Positions 18,406 through 27,600 are shown, numbered from the stretch's first letter. The stretch is DNA of 64,000 nucleotides from Brevibacterium rongguiense (GCF_009857845.1 NZ_WWEQ01000003.1:39858-103857); one strand, 5' to 3'. The notes: a model not told the origin generated them from the sequence alone. Numbers and translations are program-made.

Positions 18406-20586
18406 ATGAGCGAGACCGGGCCCGCGCCTCGGCCGCCCCAGCTGGCGGACCTCATCACCGCCAAGCGCGACGTCAGGGCGCTGGAGAAGCTCGGGCTGTA
18501 CTCGCTCGAGGACGCGCTGCGCTACTTCCCGCGCCGCTACATCTACCCCGGCCAGCCCACCCCCATCCGCGACCTCGAGCCGGAGTCCACGGCCGTTGTG
18601 CTGGCCTGGGTGGTGGGCGTGAGCTCGCGGCACATGCGCAACCGCCGCGGCAAGCTCACGACCGTCACGCTCAGCGACGGGATGGGCACGATCACCGCGA
18701 CGTTCTTCAACCAGCCGTGGTTGGAGGCCAAGCTCCTGCCGGAGCAGTGGGTGGCGCTCACGGGCAAGGCCAGCCTGTACCGCGGCCAGCTCCAGCTGAG
18801 CAACCCCGTGCTGCTCAACCAGGCCGCGGGCGAGGCGCCGGACCTCGACGAGATCTCCCACCCCATCCCCATCTACCGGGCCTCCGCCCAGATCTCCACC
18901 CAGCGCATCCAGCGCCTCATCCGCGTGCTGCTCGACTCCGCGCCCCCGGAGGCCCTCGCCGATCCGCTGCCGGCCGATGTGCGCCTGGCCCACGGCCTGC
19001 CGGACTACCGCCAGGCGCTCGAGTACGTCCACCGGCCCATGGGCGAGCGGGAGCCCGAGCAGGCCCTCGAGCGGTTCAAGTTCGAGGAGGCGTTCGCCCT
19101 CCAGGCGGAGCTGCGCACCCGCCGCGTGCGCACGGAGCTCGAGCCGGCGGTGGCCCTGCCCGGCGAGGCCGGCGGCCAGCTGCGCGCGTTCGACGAGTCG
19201 CTGCCGTTCGAGCTCACCGCCTCGCAGCGGCGGGCGGGCACGGAGATCTCGAAGGACCTCGCCTCCACCTCGCCCATGAACCGCCTGCTGCACGGCGATG
19301 TGGGCTCGGGCAAGACGCTCGTGGCCCTGCGCGCCATGCTCCAGGCCGTCGACTCCGGCAAGCAGGCAGCGCTCCTGGCCCCCACCGAGGTGCTCGCCGG
19401 CCAGCACTTCCGGTCGCTGTCGGCCATGCTGGGCCCGCTCGCGGAGGACGGCTCCCTGTTCGCCAACCCCAGCGGGGTGCGGCTGGCGCTGCTCACCGGC
19501 TCCACGCCGGCCAAGGAGCGCCGGAAGATCGCCCTCGACCTCGTCGCGGGCGAGATCGACATCGTCGTGGGCACCCACGCCCTGCTGAGCGACTCGACGA
19601 TCTTCCACGACCTGGGCCTCGTCGTCGTCGACGAGCAGCACCGCTTCGGGGTGCGCCAGCGCGAGCAGCTGCGGGCCAAGGGCAGCGGGGCCGTGCCCCA
19701 CACCCTCGTCATGACCGCCACCCCCATCCCGCGCACCGTGGCGATGACCGTGTTCGGCGACCTCGACGTCTCCGTGCTGCGCGAGCTGCCCGGCGGCCCG
19801 CGCGCCATCGCCAGCCACGTCGTCTCGCTTGCCGACCACCCCCACTGGGCCGCGCGGATGTGGGAGGTCGTCGGCGAGCGGGTCGCCGCCGGCCAGCAGG
19901 CCTTCGTCGTCGCCTCGCGCATCGAGACGCAGGAGGCGCTCACCGACCCGGAGACGGGCGAGCCCGTGCCGGAGGCGGTGGGCGTGGCCGACCTCGCCGA
20001 GCGCATCGCCGCCCTGCCCGCGCTGCGCGGGGCCCGCATCGAGGTCCTCCACGGCCGGCTCGAGCAGGGGGAGAAGGACGTCATCATGTCCCGCTTCGCC
20101 CACGGCGAGTTCGACGTGCTCGTCGCGACGACCGTCATCGAGGTGGGCGTCGACGTGCCCAATGCCCGCACGATGGTCATCATGGACGCCGACCGCTTCG
20201 GCATCGCCCAGCTCCACCAGCTGCGCGGGCGCGTGGGGCGCGCCGGCGACGACGCCGTGTGCTTCTTCGCCACGAACCGGCCCGAGGCCCACGAGTCCGC
20301 CGAGCGGCTGGCCACGGTGGCGGGCACGCTCGACGGCTTCGCGCTGGCCGACTACGACGTCGAGCAGCGCCGCGAGGGCGATGTGCTCGGCCGCTCGCAG
20401 TGGGGCGCGCGGACCTCGCTGCGCTACCTCTCCGTCATCCGCGACGAGCCGATTGTGCTCGCCGCCCGCACCGCCGCGCACCGCCTCGTCGACGAGGATC
20501 CGGAGCTGGACCGCCACCGCGCGCTGCGGGCCTACATCGACCGGCTGCTCGTGCGCGACGACTCCGACTGGATGGAGACGTCGTGA
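18406..20586 (+). CDS. recG: ATP-dependent DNA helicase RecG
   Basis: 726 aa SF2 helicase that remodels stalled forks and Holliday junctions. The N-terminal wedge/OB domain (about 60-150) is followed by the helicase motor: Walker A GDVGSGKT near residue 296, motif II VVDEQHRFGVRQ near 407, ATPIPRTVAMT near 436, and the QLHQLRGRVGRAG motif VI region near 605. Length is usual for the family. The ATG is 13 nt after the DAK2 gene and rsmD starts 28 nt after the stop, so these genes form one operon. Confidence 0.96.
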   Translation: MSETGPAPRPPQLADLITAKRDVRALEKLGLYSLEDALRYFPRRYIYPGQPTPIRDLEPESTAVVLAWVVGVSSRHMRNRRGKLTTVTLSDGMGTITATFFNQPWLEAKLLPEQWVALTGKASLYRGQLQLSNPVLLNQAAGEAPDLDEISHPIPIYRASAQISTQRIQRLIRVLLDSAPPEALADPLPADVRLAHGLPDYRQALEYVHRPMGEREPEQALERFKFEEAFALQAELRTRRVRTELEPAVALPGEAGGQLRAFDESLPFELTASQRRAGTEISKDLASTSPMNRLLHGDVGSGKTLVALRAMLQAVDSGKQAALLAPTEVLAGQHFRSLSAMLGPLAEDGSLFANPSGVRLALLTGSTPAKERRKIALDLVAGEIDIVVGTHALLSDSTIFHDLGLVVVDEQHRFGVRQREQLRAKGSGAVPHTLVMTATPIPRTVAMTVFGDLDVSVLRELPGGPRAIASHVVSLADHPHWAARMWEVVGERVAAGQQAFVVASRIETQEALTDPETGEPVPEAVGVADLAERIAALPALRGARIEVLHGRLEQGEKDVIMSRFAHGEFDVLVATTVIEVGVDVPNARTMVIMDADRFGIAQLHQLRGRVGRAGDDAVCFFATNRPEAHESAERLATVAGTLDGFALADYDVEQRREGDVLGRSQWGARTSLRYLSVIRDEPIVLAARTAAHRLVDEDPELDRHRALRAYIDRLLVRDDSDWMETS

Positions 20587-20614
20587 GCGCCCGCGCCCGG
20601 AGAAGGCGGGCCTA

Positions 20615-21181
20615 GTGCGCATCGTCGCAGGCCGCCACGCCTCCCGCCCGCTGCGCACGCCGCCGGGCGACGGCACGCGGCCCACCTCGGACCGGGTGCG
20701 CGAATCGCTCTTCGGCTCGCTCGAATCGCTCGGCATGCTCGCCGGCGCGCAGGTCCTCGACGTCTTCGCCGGCTCCGGCGCGCTGGGCCTCGAGGCGCTC
20801 AGCCGCGGGGCCGCGCGCGCCGTCTTCGTCGAGCGCGCCGCGGGCCCCGCCCGCGTCATCGCGGCCAACGTGGCGGCGCTGGGGGAGGGGACTGCCGCCG
20901 AGGTGCGCGTCCAGGCCGCGCTGCCCGCCCTGGCCGCGCTCGCCCAGGAGGGGCGCGCCTTCGACCTCGTGCTCGCCGATCCGCCGTATCCGCTGCCCGA
21001 GGCCCAGGTGTCCGCGGTGCTGGCGGCCGCCGCCGTGCTGCTGGCCGACGACGCCTCGCTCCTCGTCCTCGAGCGCTCGGCGCGCTCGCCGGAGCCCGAT
21101 GCCGCGGGCGCCGGGCTCGCGCTCTACGACACGAAGTCCTACGGGGAGACTGCCGTCTACCTGTTCGAGCGTGCGCGCTAG
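20615..21181 (+). CDS. rsmD: 16S rRNA (guanine(966)-N(2))-methyltransferase
   Basis: 188 aa SAM-dependent methyltransferase. N-terminal RIVAGRHASRPL and RPTSDRVRESLFGSL, the SAM motif VLDVFAGSGALGLEALSRGA and the catalytic tetrad DPPY are all present. The start is GTG at 20615; no good RBS is visible, in keeping with coupling to recG. coaD follows, as in most bacteria. Confidence 0.93.
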   Translation: MRIVAGRHASRPLRTPPGDGTRPTSDRVRESLFGSLESLGMLAGAQVLDVFAGSGALGLEALSRGAARAVFVERAAGPARVIAANVAALGEGTAAEVRVQAALPALAALAQEGRAFDLVLADPPYPLPEAQVSAVLAAAAVLLADDASLLVLERSARSPEPDAAGAGLALYDTKSYGETAVYLFERAR

Positions 21182-21211
21182 GCGGGCGGCGCGCCCGGCT
21201 ACGATGGGCGC

Positions 21212-21697
21212 ATGAAGGTCGTCTGCCCCGGTTCGTACGATCCCGTCACGGTGGGCCACATCGACATCGTCGCCCGCGCCGCCGCGCTGTTCGATGAGGT
21301 CGTCGTCGCCGTCGTCCACAATCCCGCCAAGACCGGCCACTTCCCCGTCGACGAGCGCATCGCACTCATCCGGGCGGGGCTCGCGGAGGACGAGTGCACC
21401 GCGGGGGCCGACAACATCGCGATCGACGACGTGGCCGGCGGCCTGCTCGTCGACTACTGCCGCGACATCGGCGCGAGCGCCGTGCTCAAGGGGCTGCGCT
21501 CGGGCACCGACTTCGCCTACGAGCTGCCCATGGCGCTCATGAACCGCCACCTGACAGACCTCGAGACCCTCTTCGTGCCGGGCGATCCGCGCTTCGAGCA
21601 CGTGTCCTCCTCGCTCATCCGCGAGGTCCACGCGCTGGGCGGCGACATCTCCGGGCTCGTCCCCGCGGCCGTGCTGGAGGCGATGGACGCCCGATGA
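21212..21697 (+). CDS. coaD: Phosphopantetheine adenylyltransferase
   Basis: 161 aa nucleotidyltransferase of CoA synthesis that adenylates 4'-phosphopantetheine. GSYDPVTVGHIDI with the (T/H)XGH motif is at residues 8-20 and SSSLIRE is near residue 130. TACGAT (21200-21205) ends 6 nt before the ATG, which suggests a leaderless mRNA with its own promoter. The stop overlaps the next ATG by 4 nt. Confidence 0.96.
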   Translation: MKVVCPGSYDPVTVGHIDIVARAAALFDEVVVAVVHNPAKTGHFPVDERIALIRAGLAEDECTAGADNIAIDDVAGGLLVDYCRDIGASAVLKGLRSGTDFAYELPMALMNRHLTDLETLFVPGDPRFEHVSSSLIREVHALGGDISGLVPAAVLEAMDAR

Positions 21698-22917
21698 GGC
21701 CGGCGTGGTTCGCAGCCCTCGTCGCGCACACGATCGCGCTGCACGGGGTCTACAACGCGTCGAAGGTCCTCATGAGCTACCGCACGCTCGACATGGGCGG
21801 CGGCAGCGTCGCGGTGGGGCTGCTCACCGCCGTGTACTCGCTGGCCCCGCTGCTGCTGGCCATCCCCGTGGGCCGGCGGGTGGACCGCGGCTATGCGATC
21901 CCCATCATGTGGGCCGGCACCCTGCTGTCGGTGGGCGGCATCGTCGCCGCGGCGCTCGCGGGCGCCCTGCCCGTGCTCATGGGCGCCGCGATGGCCGTGG
22001 GCCTGGGCCAGCTGCTCATGACGGTGGCCGGGCAGGCGCTCATCCCGCTGAGCTTCGAGCCCGCGGACGTCACGGCCCGCTTCGGCACGCTCACCCTGGG
22101 CGTGTCGATCGGACAGACGGTGGGCATGCCGATCGCGGGCTTCGCCGCGGGCACGGGCGGCCACCCGGACGCGGTGCGCGGCATGTGGGTGATGGCGGGC
22201 CTCGCCGCGCTCGCCATCCCCGCGATGCTCGGCGTCATGGCCCGCCCGGCCGGCCCGCGCATCGCCCGCGCCGAGGCGCGCGCCGCCGCCCGCTCCCCGC
22301 TGGCCCTGCTGCGCATCCGGGGCATGAAGCCCGCGATCCTCGCCTCGATGGCGACGCTGGCGGCCATCGACCTCATGAGCGCCTACCTGCCCGTGCTCGG
22401 GCAGGCCCACGGGGTGGGTGTGCAGGCGGTGACGCTGCTGCTCACGGTGCGCACGCTGGCCACGATCGTGGCGCGCACCGCGATGGGCGCGCTCATGGCC
22501 CGGGTGCGGCTGACGACGCTGCTGTGGCTGTCCTCGGCGGCGGCCGGCATCTGCCTGCTGCTCTTCCCGGTGTGGGTGACGGTGCCCGTGCTCGCGGTGC
22601 TCATGGTCATCAGCGGCTTCGCGTTCGGGCTCACCCAGCCGCTCACGATGGGCTGGGTGTCCCACCTGGCCGATGCCGCCAACCGCGGGGCGGTCATGTC
22701 GATCCGGCTGGCCGGCAACCGGCTGAGCCAGGTCGTGCTGCCCTCGCTGGCATCGGCGATGAGCGCGGTGTTCGCCACCGGCTCGATCTTCGCGATGTCC
22801 GGTGGCCTGCTGCTCGCCTCGAGCGCGGCGACGTGGGCCAGCGCGCGCGGCGCGGTCGGCGATGGCCCCGCGGGCGAGGGAGGCCCCGCGGGCGAGAGCG
22901 GCGAGCCGCGCGCGTGA
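21694..22917 (+). CDS. MFS transporter
   Basis: 407 aa with about 12 predicted membrane segments. It has the MFS loop 2-3 signature in the form GRRVDRGYAIPIM near residue 58, and FGTLTLGVSIGQTVGMPIAGF in the first half. It starts at ATG 21694 inside the coaD stop (ATGA), so it is coupled to coaD. The C-terminal 30 residues are Gly/Ala/Glu-rich and cytoplasmic. Substrate unknown; the coupling to coaD alone does not prove a link to pantothenate. Confidence 0.82.
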   Translation: MRPAWFAALVAHTIALHGVYNASKVLMSYRTLDMGGGSVAVGLLTAVYSLAPLLLAIPVGRRVDRGYAIPIMWAGTLLSVGGIVAAALAGALPVLMGAAMAVGLGQLLMTVAGQALIPLSFEPADVTARFGTLTLGVSIGQTVGMPIAGFAAGTGGHPDAVRGMWVMAGLAALAIPAMLGVMARPAGPRIARAEARAAARSPLALLRIRGMKPAILASMATLAAIDLMSAYLPVLGQAHGVGVQAVTLLLTVRTLATIVARTAMGALMARVRLTTLLWLSSAAAGICLLLFPVWVTVPVLAVLMVISGFAFGLTQPLTMGWVSHLADAANRGAVMSIRLAGNRLSQVVLPSLASAMSAVFATGSIFAMSGGLLLASSAATWASARGAVGDGPAGEGGPAGESGEPRA

Positions 22918-23047
22918 GCGCGCCCACCGTCACACCTCGGGCCCGGGTGCGCGGTTGGCGCCCGGGCCCGGGAGCGGCTAAGGTGGTTGTTTGCGTGTCA
23001 ATTCGGGGCAGTGACCGGCTGGCCGATGTCGAGAAGAGGTGAGACGG

Positions 23048-23566
23048 GTGAAGGGAAGCAATCCCCTGATCCTCGACCTCCGCGCCATGAACCTGCTGGA
23101 CAAGCCGGGTGAGTGGACGAAGCTCGACGAGTCGGTGCCCGCCCCGGAGGACCTGCGGATCGAAATGATCGGGGTGCCTGCTGGCTCGCCCCTGCATCTG
23201 AGCCTCCAGCTCGAAAGCGTCGTCGAGGGCATCTACGTCTCCGGCAGCGTGCGGGCAACCGCGGAGGGCGAAGACGCACGTACCCTGGAGCACCTCGAAC
23301 TGCCGCTCGACGTGGCGATCAACGAGCTCTACGTGTACGAACGGGAGCCGGAGGACGAGGACTCGTATGCCGTCGAGCACGGCACACTGGACCTCGATCC
23401 CGCCATACGGGACGCGGTGGTCATGGCTCTGCCGTTCCGGCCGCTCGCGCAGCCGGATCACGGGGAGTTCAACTACACCGTGGGCGAGGACCTCGAACCT
23501 GAGGAGGATTCCGATCCGCGCTGGTCCGCACTGAGAAGTCTGTTGGAAGAAGAGAAGGAGAGCTAG
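23048..23566 (+). CDS. DUF177 (YceD) family protein
   Basis: 172 aa. YceD-family proteins sit directly upstream of rpmF in most bacteria and are thought to act in ribosome or rRNA metabolism. The family core is seen in [15 protein letters not shown] and [20 protein letters not shown]. The Cys residues that many YceD proteins carry in the middle and near the C-terminus are all absent. The GTG at 23048 is chosen because GAAGAGG lies about 7 nt upstream; GTG 23039 is the alternative. The stop is 2 nt from the rpmF start. Confidence 0.85.
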   Translation: MKGSNPLILDLRAMNLLDKPGEWTKLDESVPAPEDLRIEMIGVPAGSPLHLSLQLESVVEGIYVSGSVRATAEGEDARTLEHLELPLDVAINELYVYEREPEDEDSYAVEHGTLDLDPAIRDAVVMALPFRPLAQPDHGEFNYTVGEDLEPEEDSDPRWSALRSLLEEEKES

Positions 23567-23568
23567 TC

Positions 23569-23772
23569 GTGGCTGTTCCCAAGCGCAAGCTGTCGCGCAG
23601 CAACACCCGCCACCGCCGTTCGCAGTGGAAGGCCCAGGTTCCGACCCTGGTCAAGACCGTCGAGAACGGCCGCGTCGTGTACTCGCGCCCGCACCAGGCC
23701 AAGGTCGTCGAGGATTCCGCGGGCACCCCGCTGTTCCTCGAGTACAAGGGCCGCAAGGTCGCCGACGCCTGA
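23569..23772 (+). CDS. rpmF: 50S ribosomal protein L32 (bL32)
   Basis: 67 aa. Begins [21 protein letters not shown], the conserved bL32 N-terminus, and ends [12 protein letters not shown]. It lacks zinc-binding Cys residues, the form common in actinobacteria. The GTG start is 2 nt after the DUF177 stop and GGAGAG overlaps the end of that gene. Confidence 0.97.
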   Translation: MAVPKRKLSRSNTRHRRSQWKAQVPTLVKTVENGRVVYSRPHQAKVVEDSAGTPLFLEYKGRKVADA

Positions 23773-23783
23773 GCAAGCCTCAC

Positions 23784-24491
23784 GTGTCAGCGCAGAGCCT
23801 GCGTGAACTCACCGAGCGTCTCGGGGTCGACATCGACCCCGAGACGCTTCGTCTTGCGCTCACACACCGCTCCTACGCGTTCGAGCAGGGCGGCATCCCC
23901 ACCAACGAGCGCCTCGAGTTCCTGGGGGACTCCGTGCTCCAGCTGGTGAGCACCGAGTCGCTGTTCTACGACAACCCGCAGCTGCCCGAGGGTCGCCTGG
24001 CCAAGATGCGCGCCGCCGTGGTCAACACGAAGGCGCTCGCGCAGATCGCCCGGCGCACCGGGATCGGGCAGTTCCTGCTGCTGGGCAAGGGCGAGGAGTC
24101 CACCGGGGGCCGGGACAAGGACTCGATCCTCGCGGACACCGTCGAGGCGCTCATCGGCTCCGCCTACGTCTCCTGCGGCCGCGAGGCCGCGTTCGCGCTC
24201 GTCCACCGCCTCATCGACGACATGCTCGTCCAGGCCGTGACGCTGGGCGCCGGGATGGACTACAAGACCACGCTCCAGGAGGCCGCCGCGGACCTTGCCC
24301 TGGGGACCGTCACCTACGAGCTCACCGCCGCTGGCCCCGACCACGCGCGCGTCTTCACCGCCGTCGCCCTGCTGGGGGAGCGGGAGTGGGGCTCCGGTGC
24401 CGGGTCATCGAAGAAGGGCGCCGAGGCGCAGGCCGCCAAGGCCGCCGTGGGCGCCATCCGGGCGCAGTTCCCGGACTACCGGCGCCCCTGA
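23784..24491 (+). CDS. rnc: Ribonuclease III
   Basis: 235 aa. The endonuclease domain carries the signature NERLEFLGDSVLQLV (about residues 42-56) with the metal-binding acidic residues, and DTVEALIGSAY near residue 118. A dsRNA-binding domain covers about 155-228 and includes SKKGAEAQAAKAA. It processes rRNA and cuts double-stranded RNA. GTG at 23784 follows rpmF by 11 nt, and mutM starts 3 nt after the stop. Confidence 0.95.
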   Translation: MSAQSLRELTERLGVDIDPETLRLALTHRSYAFEQGGIPTNERLEFLGDSVLQLVSTESLFYDNPQLPEGRLAKMRAAVVNTKALAQIARRTGIGQFLLLGKGEESTGGRDKDSILADTVEALIGSAYVSCGREAAFALVHRLIDDMLVQAVTLGAGMDYKTTLQEAAADLALGTVTYELTAAGPDHARVFTAVALLGEREWGSGAGSSKKGAEAQAAKAAVGAIRAQFPDYRRP

Positions 24492-24494
24492 GCC

Positions 24495-25415
24495 GTGCCC
24501 GAGCTGCCCGAGGTCGAATCCGTCCGCCGCGGCCTGGCGCGCTGGGTGACGGGCGCGCGCGTGGAAGGCGTGCGCGTGCTCGACGAGCGGATCCTGGGCA
24601 CCACCTCCCAGCGCGACATCCCCGCCGGCGCCGGCCGGGTGCTCGCCGCCGAGGTCGATGGCGCCGGCCTGCTGGCGCCCGAGCGCCGCGGCAAGTTCCT
24701 GTGGGTGCCGCTGTCCGATGGGCAGCGCGCGCTCGCGCTGCACCTGGGCATGAGCGGCCAGCTGCGCATCCACACTCCCGATGAGCCGCTGCACCGCCAC
24801 ACCCGCGCGGTCTTCGAGCTCGCCCCTCCGGAGCCGCCCGGGCAGGGCCCCGCCGCCGAGGAGCGGGTCGAACTGCGCTTCGTCGACCAGCGGATCTTCG
24901 GACACGTGGGCATCGAGCCGCTCGTGTACGGGCGCGCGCACTGGGGCTCGGCCGAGCGGCGGCCGGTGGGCGCCTCGGCGGCGGAGATCGCCCCGGACCC
25001 GTTCGAGGAGGGCTTCGATGTCGCGGCGACCGCGCGCGTCATGGGCCTGCGGCGCAGCCCCGTCAAGGCGGTGCTGCTCGACCAGGGCGTGGTGAGCGGG
25101 ATCGGCAACATCTACGCCGACGAGGCGCTCCACGCAGCCGGCGTCCACCCCGCGGCGCTCGCCGCGCGACTGCGACCGGCCCGCCTGCGCGCGGTCCTCG
25201 AGGCGGCGCGGTCGGTCATGGCCGCGGCCTTGGACGCCGGCGGCACGAGCTTCGATGCGCTCTACGTCCACGTGAACGGGGAGTCGGGACGTTATGCGTT
25301 GAATGTCTATGGGCGGGAAGGTCACCCGTGCAACCGTTGCGGTACTCCAATCGTACGGGAGAAGTTCAGGAACCGCTCGAGCCATTTTTGCCCGCGCTGC
25401 CAACGGAAACGCTAG
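24495..25415 (+). CDS. mutM: Formamidopyrimidine-DNA glycosylase, chimeric 3' end
   Basis: 306 aa. Removes 8-oxoguanine and formamidopyrimidines. Pro and Glu of PELPEVE supply the catalytic N-terminus, ERRGKFLW the conserved Lys, and GNIYADEALHAAGVHP the DNA-binding region. The C-terminal zinc finger CNRC-X16-CPRC is complete, so the enzyme should work. The gene is nevertheless a hybrid: the 5' part up to GGGGAGTCGGG (25278-25288) has the GC-rich codon use of the backbone, while the last 43 codons are visibly AT-richer and differ from the native-looking 3' ends kept at 58413 and 59827. Element insertion within the codons for GES-G has replaced the tail. Confidence 0.95.
   Translation: MPELPEVESVRRGLARWVTGARVEGVRVLDERILGTTSQRDIPAGAGRVLAAEVDGAGLLAPERRGKFLWVPLSDGQRALALHLGMSGQLRIHTPDEPLHRHTRAVFELAPPEPPGQGPAAEERVELRFVDQRIFGHVGIEPLVYGRAHWGSAERRPVGASAAEIAPDPFEEGFDVAATARVMGLRRSPVKAVLLDQGVVSGIGNIYADEALHAAGVHPAALAARLRPARLRAVLEAARSVMAAALDAGGTSFDALYVHVNGESGRYALNVYGREGHPCNRCGTPIVREKFRNRSSHFCPRCQRKR
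25280..25288 (+). repeat. Left attachment site core in mutM (GGAGTCGGG)
   Basis: GGAGTCGGG encodes part of Gly-Glu-Ser-Gly ahead of the MutM zinc finger. The core GAGTCGGG recurs at 58413-58420 and 59828-59835, each time followed by a mutM 3' end. Sequence to the left matches backbone composition and sequence to the right is island-like, so the crossover lies in or next to these bases. Confidence 0.7.
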
Positions 25416-25543
25416 CTTCGGCGGTTGTGCCCGGCACGACTACGACTGGCCGGACGAGATCCTCGCACACTTTCCATAGCTACGAGAGATTCGTGCCGTC
25501 CTGGGTCCCACGGCTCCACGAGATTTGCCGAGACAATGGAGCC

Positions 25544-26517
25544 ATGGAACGATTCATCAACTTCTGGCGCGATCGGCGCATGCTGTGTACCGGCTGCGGC
25601 CATTGTTTCGTCGTCGACCTGGACTGGATCGACCGCTGGGAGCAGAGCGGAGAGAAGTACCCGGTTGCGGCTTGACGTGCGAGCACGAGGACGCACCACG
25701 CGTGACGGTCGATGCTGGCGACCCGGCCCTGAACGACGACCAAGTCGCTCAGTTCTCCTGGTACCACACGAGCACGCAGCCGGACTGGCCGACAAGCGAG
25801 TTCGACCCGGCGGCGGACCTGACGCCTGGGATCCGAAGGATGATGGGCGGCGACGAGAGGGTCGCCGCGTGGGCCGCGAGGCAGCAGGCGAAGGCGCTCC
25901 ATGTCGGCACGTACGAGGCCGCGGTCCACAACATGCTGCGGCGAATGCGCGACCAGGCTGACCACGGCAGCCAGTTCTACCTCTACCGAGTGCACCTGAA
26001 GCCATCTGTCACCGAGCGGGAGGGCTGGATCGTCGATCCCAGCAACTGGCTCGGCGACGTCGTCCTCGCCGAGGTCTGTCCTCCAGGAGTCGACGTCACC
26101 CGGTACCTCAACTACCACGAGGACCCCGGAGGGCTCTCCCTGGCGCTGGGACGAGATGCGATCGCCGGGGTCCAGCGGGTCGCCGTGCCGCTCTCGGATT
26201 CCTGGAAGGCCGACTGGGTGATTGACGCCGTCACAGCCCTTGAGGGTGCATCGGACAAACCGGTCCCAGCGACCGGGAAGCTGGGCAGATTCTTGCGGCC
26301 TTCGTCTCCTCGAGCCGGCCTCGCTGGCGAGCTCGGTACGGAGCTGGCTGACCGATTACCGGTCAACCTCCATGACCAATTCGCCTCGGCTGCCGCGTTT
26401 GCTGAGGGTGACGACCCAGCGCGGTGGGCGCGCCGGGTAAGCAGCCTGTTCGACCTCATCAAGAATCCAAGCCGGGTGCTGGCGGAGCTCGATAAGGCTC
26501 AGCACCGACAGGTCTGA
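25544..26517 (+). pseudogene. Frameshifted zinc-ribbon protein of unknown function, possibly ADP-ribosyltransferase-like
   Basis: From ATG 25544 (GGAG just upstream) the frame gives 43 codons with CTGC, then stops at 25675. The -1 frame continues from the same place with PGCGLTC and runs about 285 codons to 26517. Joined at about 25660-25664, the two parts give a zinc ribbon (CxxC ... CGLTC) in front of a domain containing FSWYHTS, ALHVGTYEAA and FYLYRVHL. A single missing C in the run TACCCGG would explain the break. HxGT and YxYRV strings are reminiscent of ART/RES-like folds, but I do not recognise the family firmly. If the second part is translated alone, TTG 25672 (overlapping the stop) or GTG 25702 could start it. 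It is the first island gene after mutM. Confidence 0.55.
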
Positions 26518-26540
26518 ACTTGCAAACATGGGCAGAGAAA

Positions 26541-26577
26541 ATCCCCCAAGTGCGCATCGTGGAGAGGCGTGGGGGAT
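26541..26577 (+). terminator. Hairpin after the zinc-ribbon gene
   Basis: ATCCCCCA (26541-26548) pairs with TGGGGGAT (26570-26577). It lies 24 nt after the stop of the gene above. The 123 nt between it and the convergent GNAT gene show nothing else recognisable. Confidence 0.5.
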
Positions 26578-26700
26578 GTAGTGCTCTCAAGGTAGCACAG
26601 GCTGGTCCTGGTCGACGCGGTCGCTGCGACGTGGTTTCCGCAGGCTGTCGCCTTGGTTCAGGCGTTGCGATGCGATTTCTTTGCCTTGTCAGGGAAGAAC

Positions 26701-27216
26701 TCAGCCAGACTTGGGGACACGTCTCTCGATGAGCACGGTGTCCCGCCACTGACCGGCAAGAGGTCCGCACGGCATCAGCCCGATGAGCTCGCGCCGTCCG
26801 ACAACCCTGAAGCCAGCTCTCTGGTGGAGCCTGAGGCTGGTTGCGTTCTCGGGGAAGACCGAGGACTGGAGCGTCCAGACGCCTGATCGGTCGGCGACGC
26901 CGAGGAAGTCGGCGAGGAGCCGTGAACCGACGCCACATCCGGCCGCGTCGGGATCGACGTACACCGAGTGCTCGACGACACCTCGGTAGACGGCGCGGGT
27001 CGAGACGGGGCCGGCTGCGGCCCAGCCGAGGACGCAGTCGTCACCGCCGACGGCGACGAGCATGAGGTCCGGGCGCTTGCTCGACGCGAACGTGTACCAG
27101 TCAGGCGGCGGTTCGGTCTCGAAGGTGGCGTGCCCGGACGCGATGCCTGCTTGGTAGATGGCCTCGACGGCGGGCCAGTCGGTCGGCGTCATGGGCCTGG
27201 TCGACACGCCTTCCAT
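26701..27216 (-). CDS. GNAT N-acetyltransferase, ArsN/phosphinothricin-acetyltransferase-like
   Basis: 171 aa. The GNAT fold is clear: STRPMTPTDWPAVEAIYQAGI at the start, STRAVYRGVVEHSVYVDP, and the acetyl-CoA loop GCGVGSRLL, then FPENATSLRLHQRAGF. The closest familiar type is phosphinothricin (bialaphos) acetyltransferase and its arsenic-operon relative ArsN, which acetylates organoarsenicals. The start overlaps the arsR stop by 1 nt (TGATG), so the two are coupled and ArsR-controlled, which supports an arsenic role. Substrate is inferred from family and context only. Confidence 0.75.
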   Translation of the reverse strand: MEGVSTRPMTPTDWPAVEAIYQAGIASGHATFETEPPPDWYTFASSKRPDLMLVAVGGDDCVLGWAAAGPVSTRAVYRGVVEHSVYVDPDAAGCGVGSRLLADFLGVADRSGVWTLQSSVFPENATSLRLHQRAGFRVVGRRELIGLMPCGPLAGQWRDTVLIERRVPKSG

Positions 27217-27560
27217 CAGGTGATGAGCGCCTTGGCTGCGGCGGCGAGAGTGTCGATGGTGGGCCGGTAGTAGGCCCAGCGGCCGCGCTGCTCGCGCTCG
27301 ACGAGGCCGGCCTCGACGAGCAGCTTCATGTGGTGGGAGACGGTCGGCTGTGATAGCCCGACGGGCTCGGTGAGATCGCAGACGCACATCTCGCCCGCGC
27401 TGCTTCCGGCAATGAGGGACATGAGCTTGACCCGGGTGGGGTCGCCGAGGGCCTTGAACACCCTGGCGAGATCCTGGGCGACCGTGTCGTCGATCGTCTC
27501 GCCGAGGACGCAGCAGGGCGCGACGTCGGCCGCGGATTCGATGGCTGGGGGAGTGCTCAT
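27216..27560 (-). CDS. arsR: ArsR-family arsenite-responsive repressor
   Basis: 114 aa from ATG 27560. The winged helix covers about residues 30-105 with SQPTVSHHMKLLVEAGLV as recognition helix. Candidate As(III) ligands are Cys16 and Cys17 (PCC) plus Cys59/Cys61 (CVCDLT), a layout like the Corynebacterium glutamicum ArsR, which uses an N-terminal Cys pair and a Cys at the DNA-binding helix. It is divergent from the flavoprotein genes, and an operator-like repeat lies between (27582). AATGGAGGC precedes the start; the longer frame from 27578 lacks an RBS. Confidence 0.9.
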   Translation of the reverse strand: MSTPPAIESAADVAPCCVLGETIDDTVAQDLARVFKALGDPTRVKLMSLIAGSSAGEMCVCDLTEPVGLSQPTVSHHMKLLVEAGLVEREQRGRWAYYRPTIDTLAAAAKALIT

Positions 27561-27581
27561 GCCTCCATTCTGCCTCACGCA

Positions 27582-27600
27582 TTGACATCTGTCGATACGT
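27582..27600. promoter_or_regulatory. ArsR operator-like site with -35 element
   Basis: TTGACATCTGTCGATACGT matches the sites at 32192-32210 (TTGACGTCTATCGATGCGT on the minus strand) and 35852-35870 (TTGACAGGCTTCGATGCAG). The consensus TTGAC(A/G)...TCGATR lies each time directly upstream of an ars gene. TTGACA also resembles a -35 box for the plus-strand operon; no clear -10 could be fixed. Confidence 0.55.

Noticed and set aside
24495..25415. mutM interrupted and inactive because of the island
   Set aside because: The island supplies a substitute 3' end in frame with an intact C4 zinc finger, so the gene is whole.
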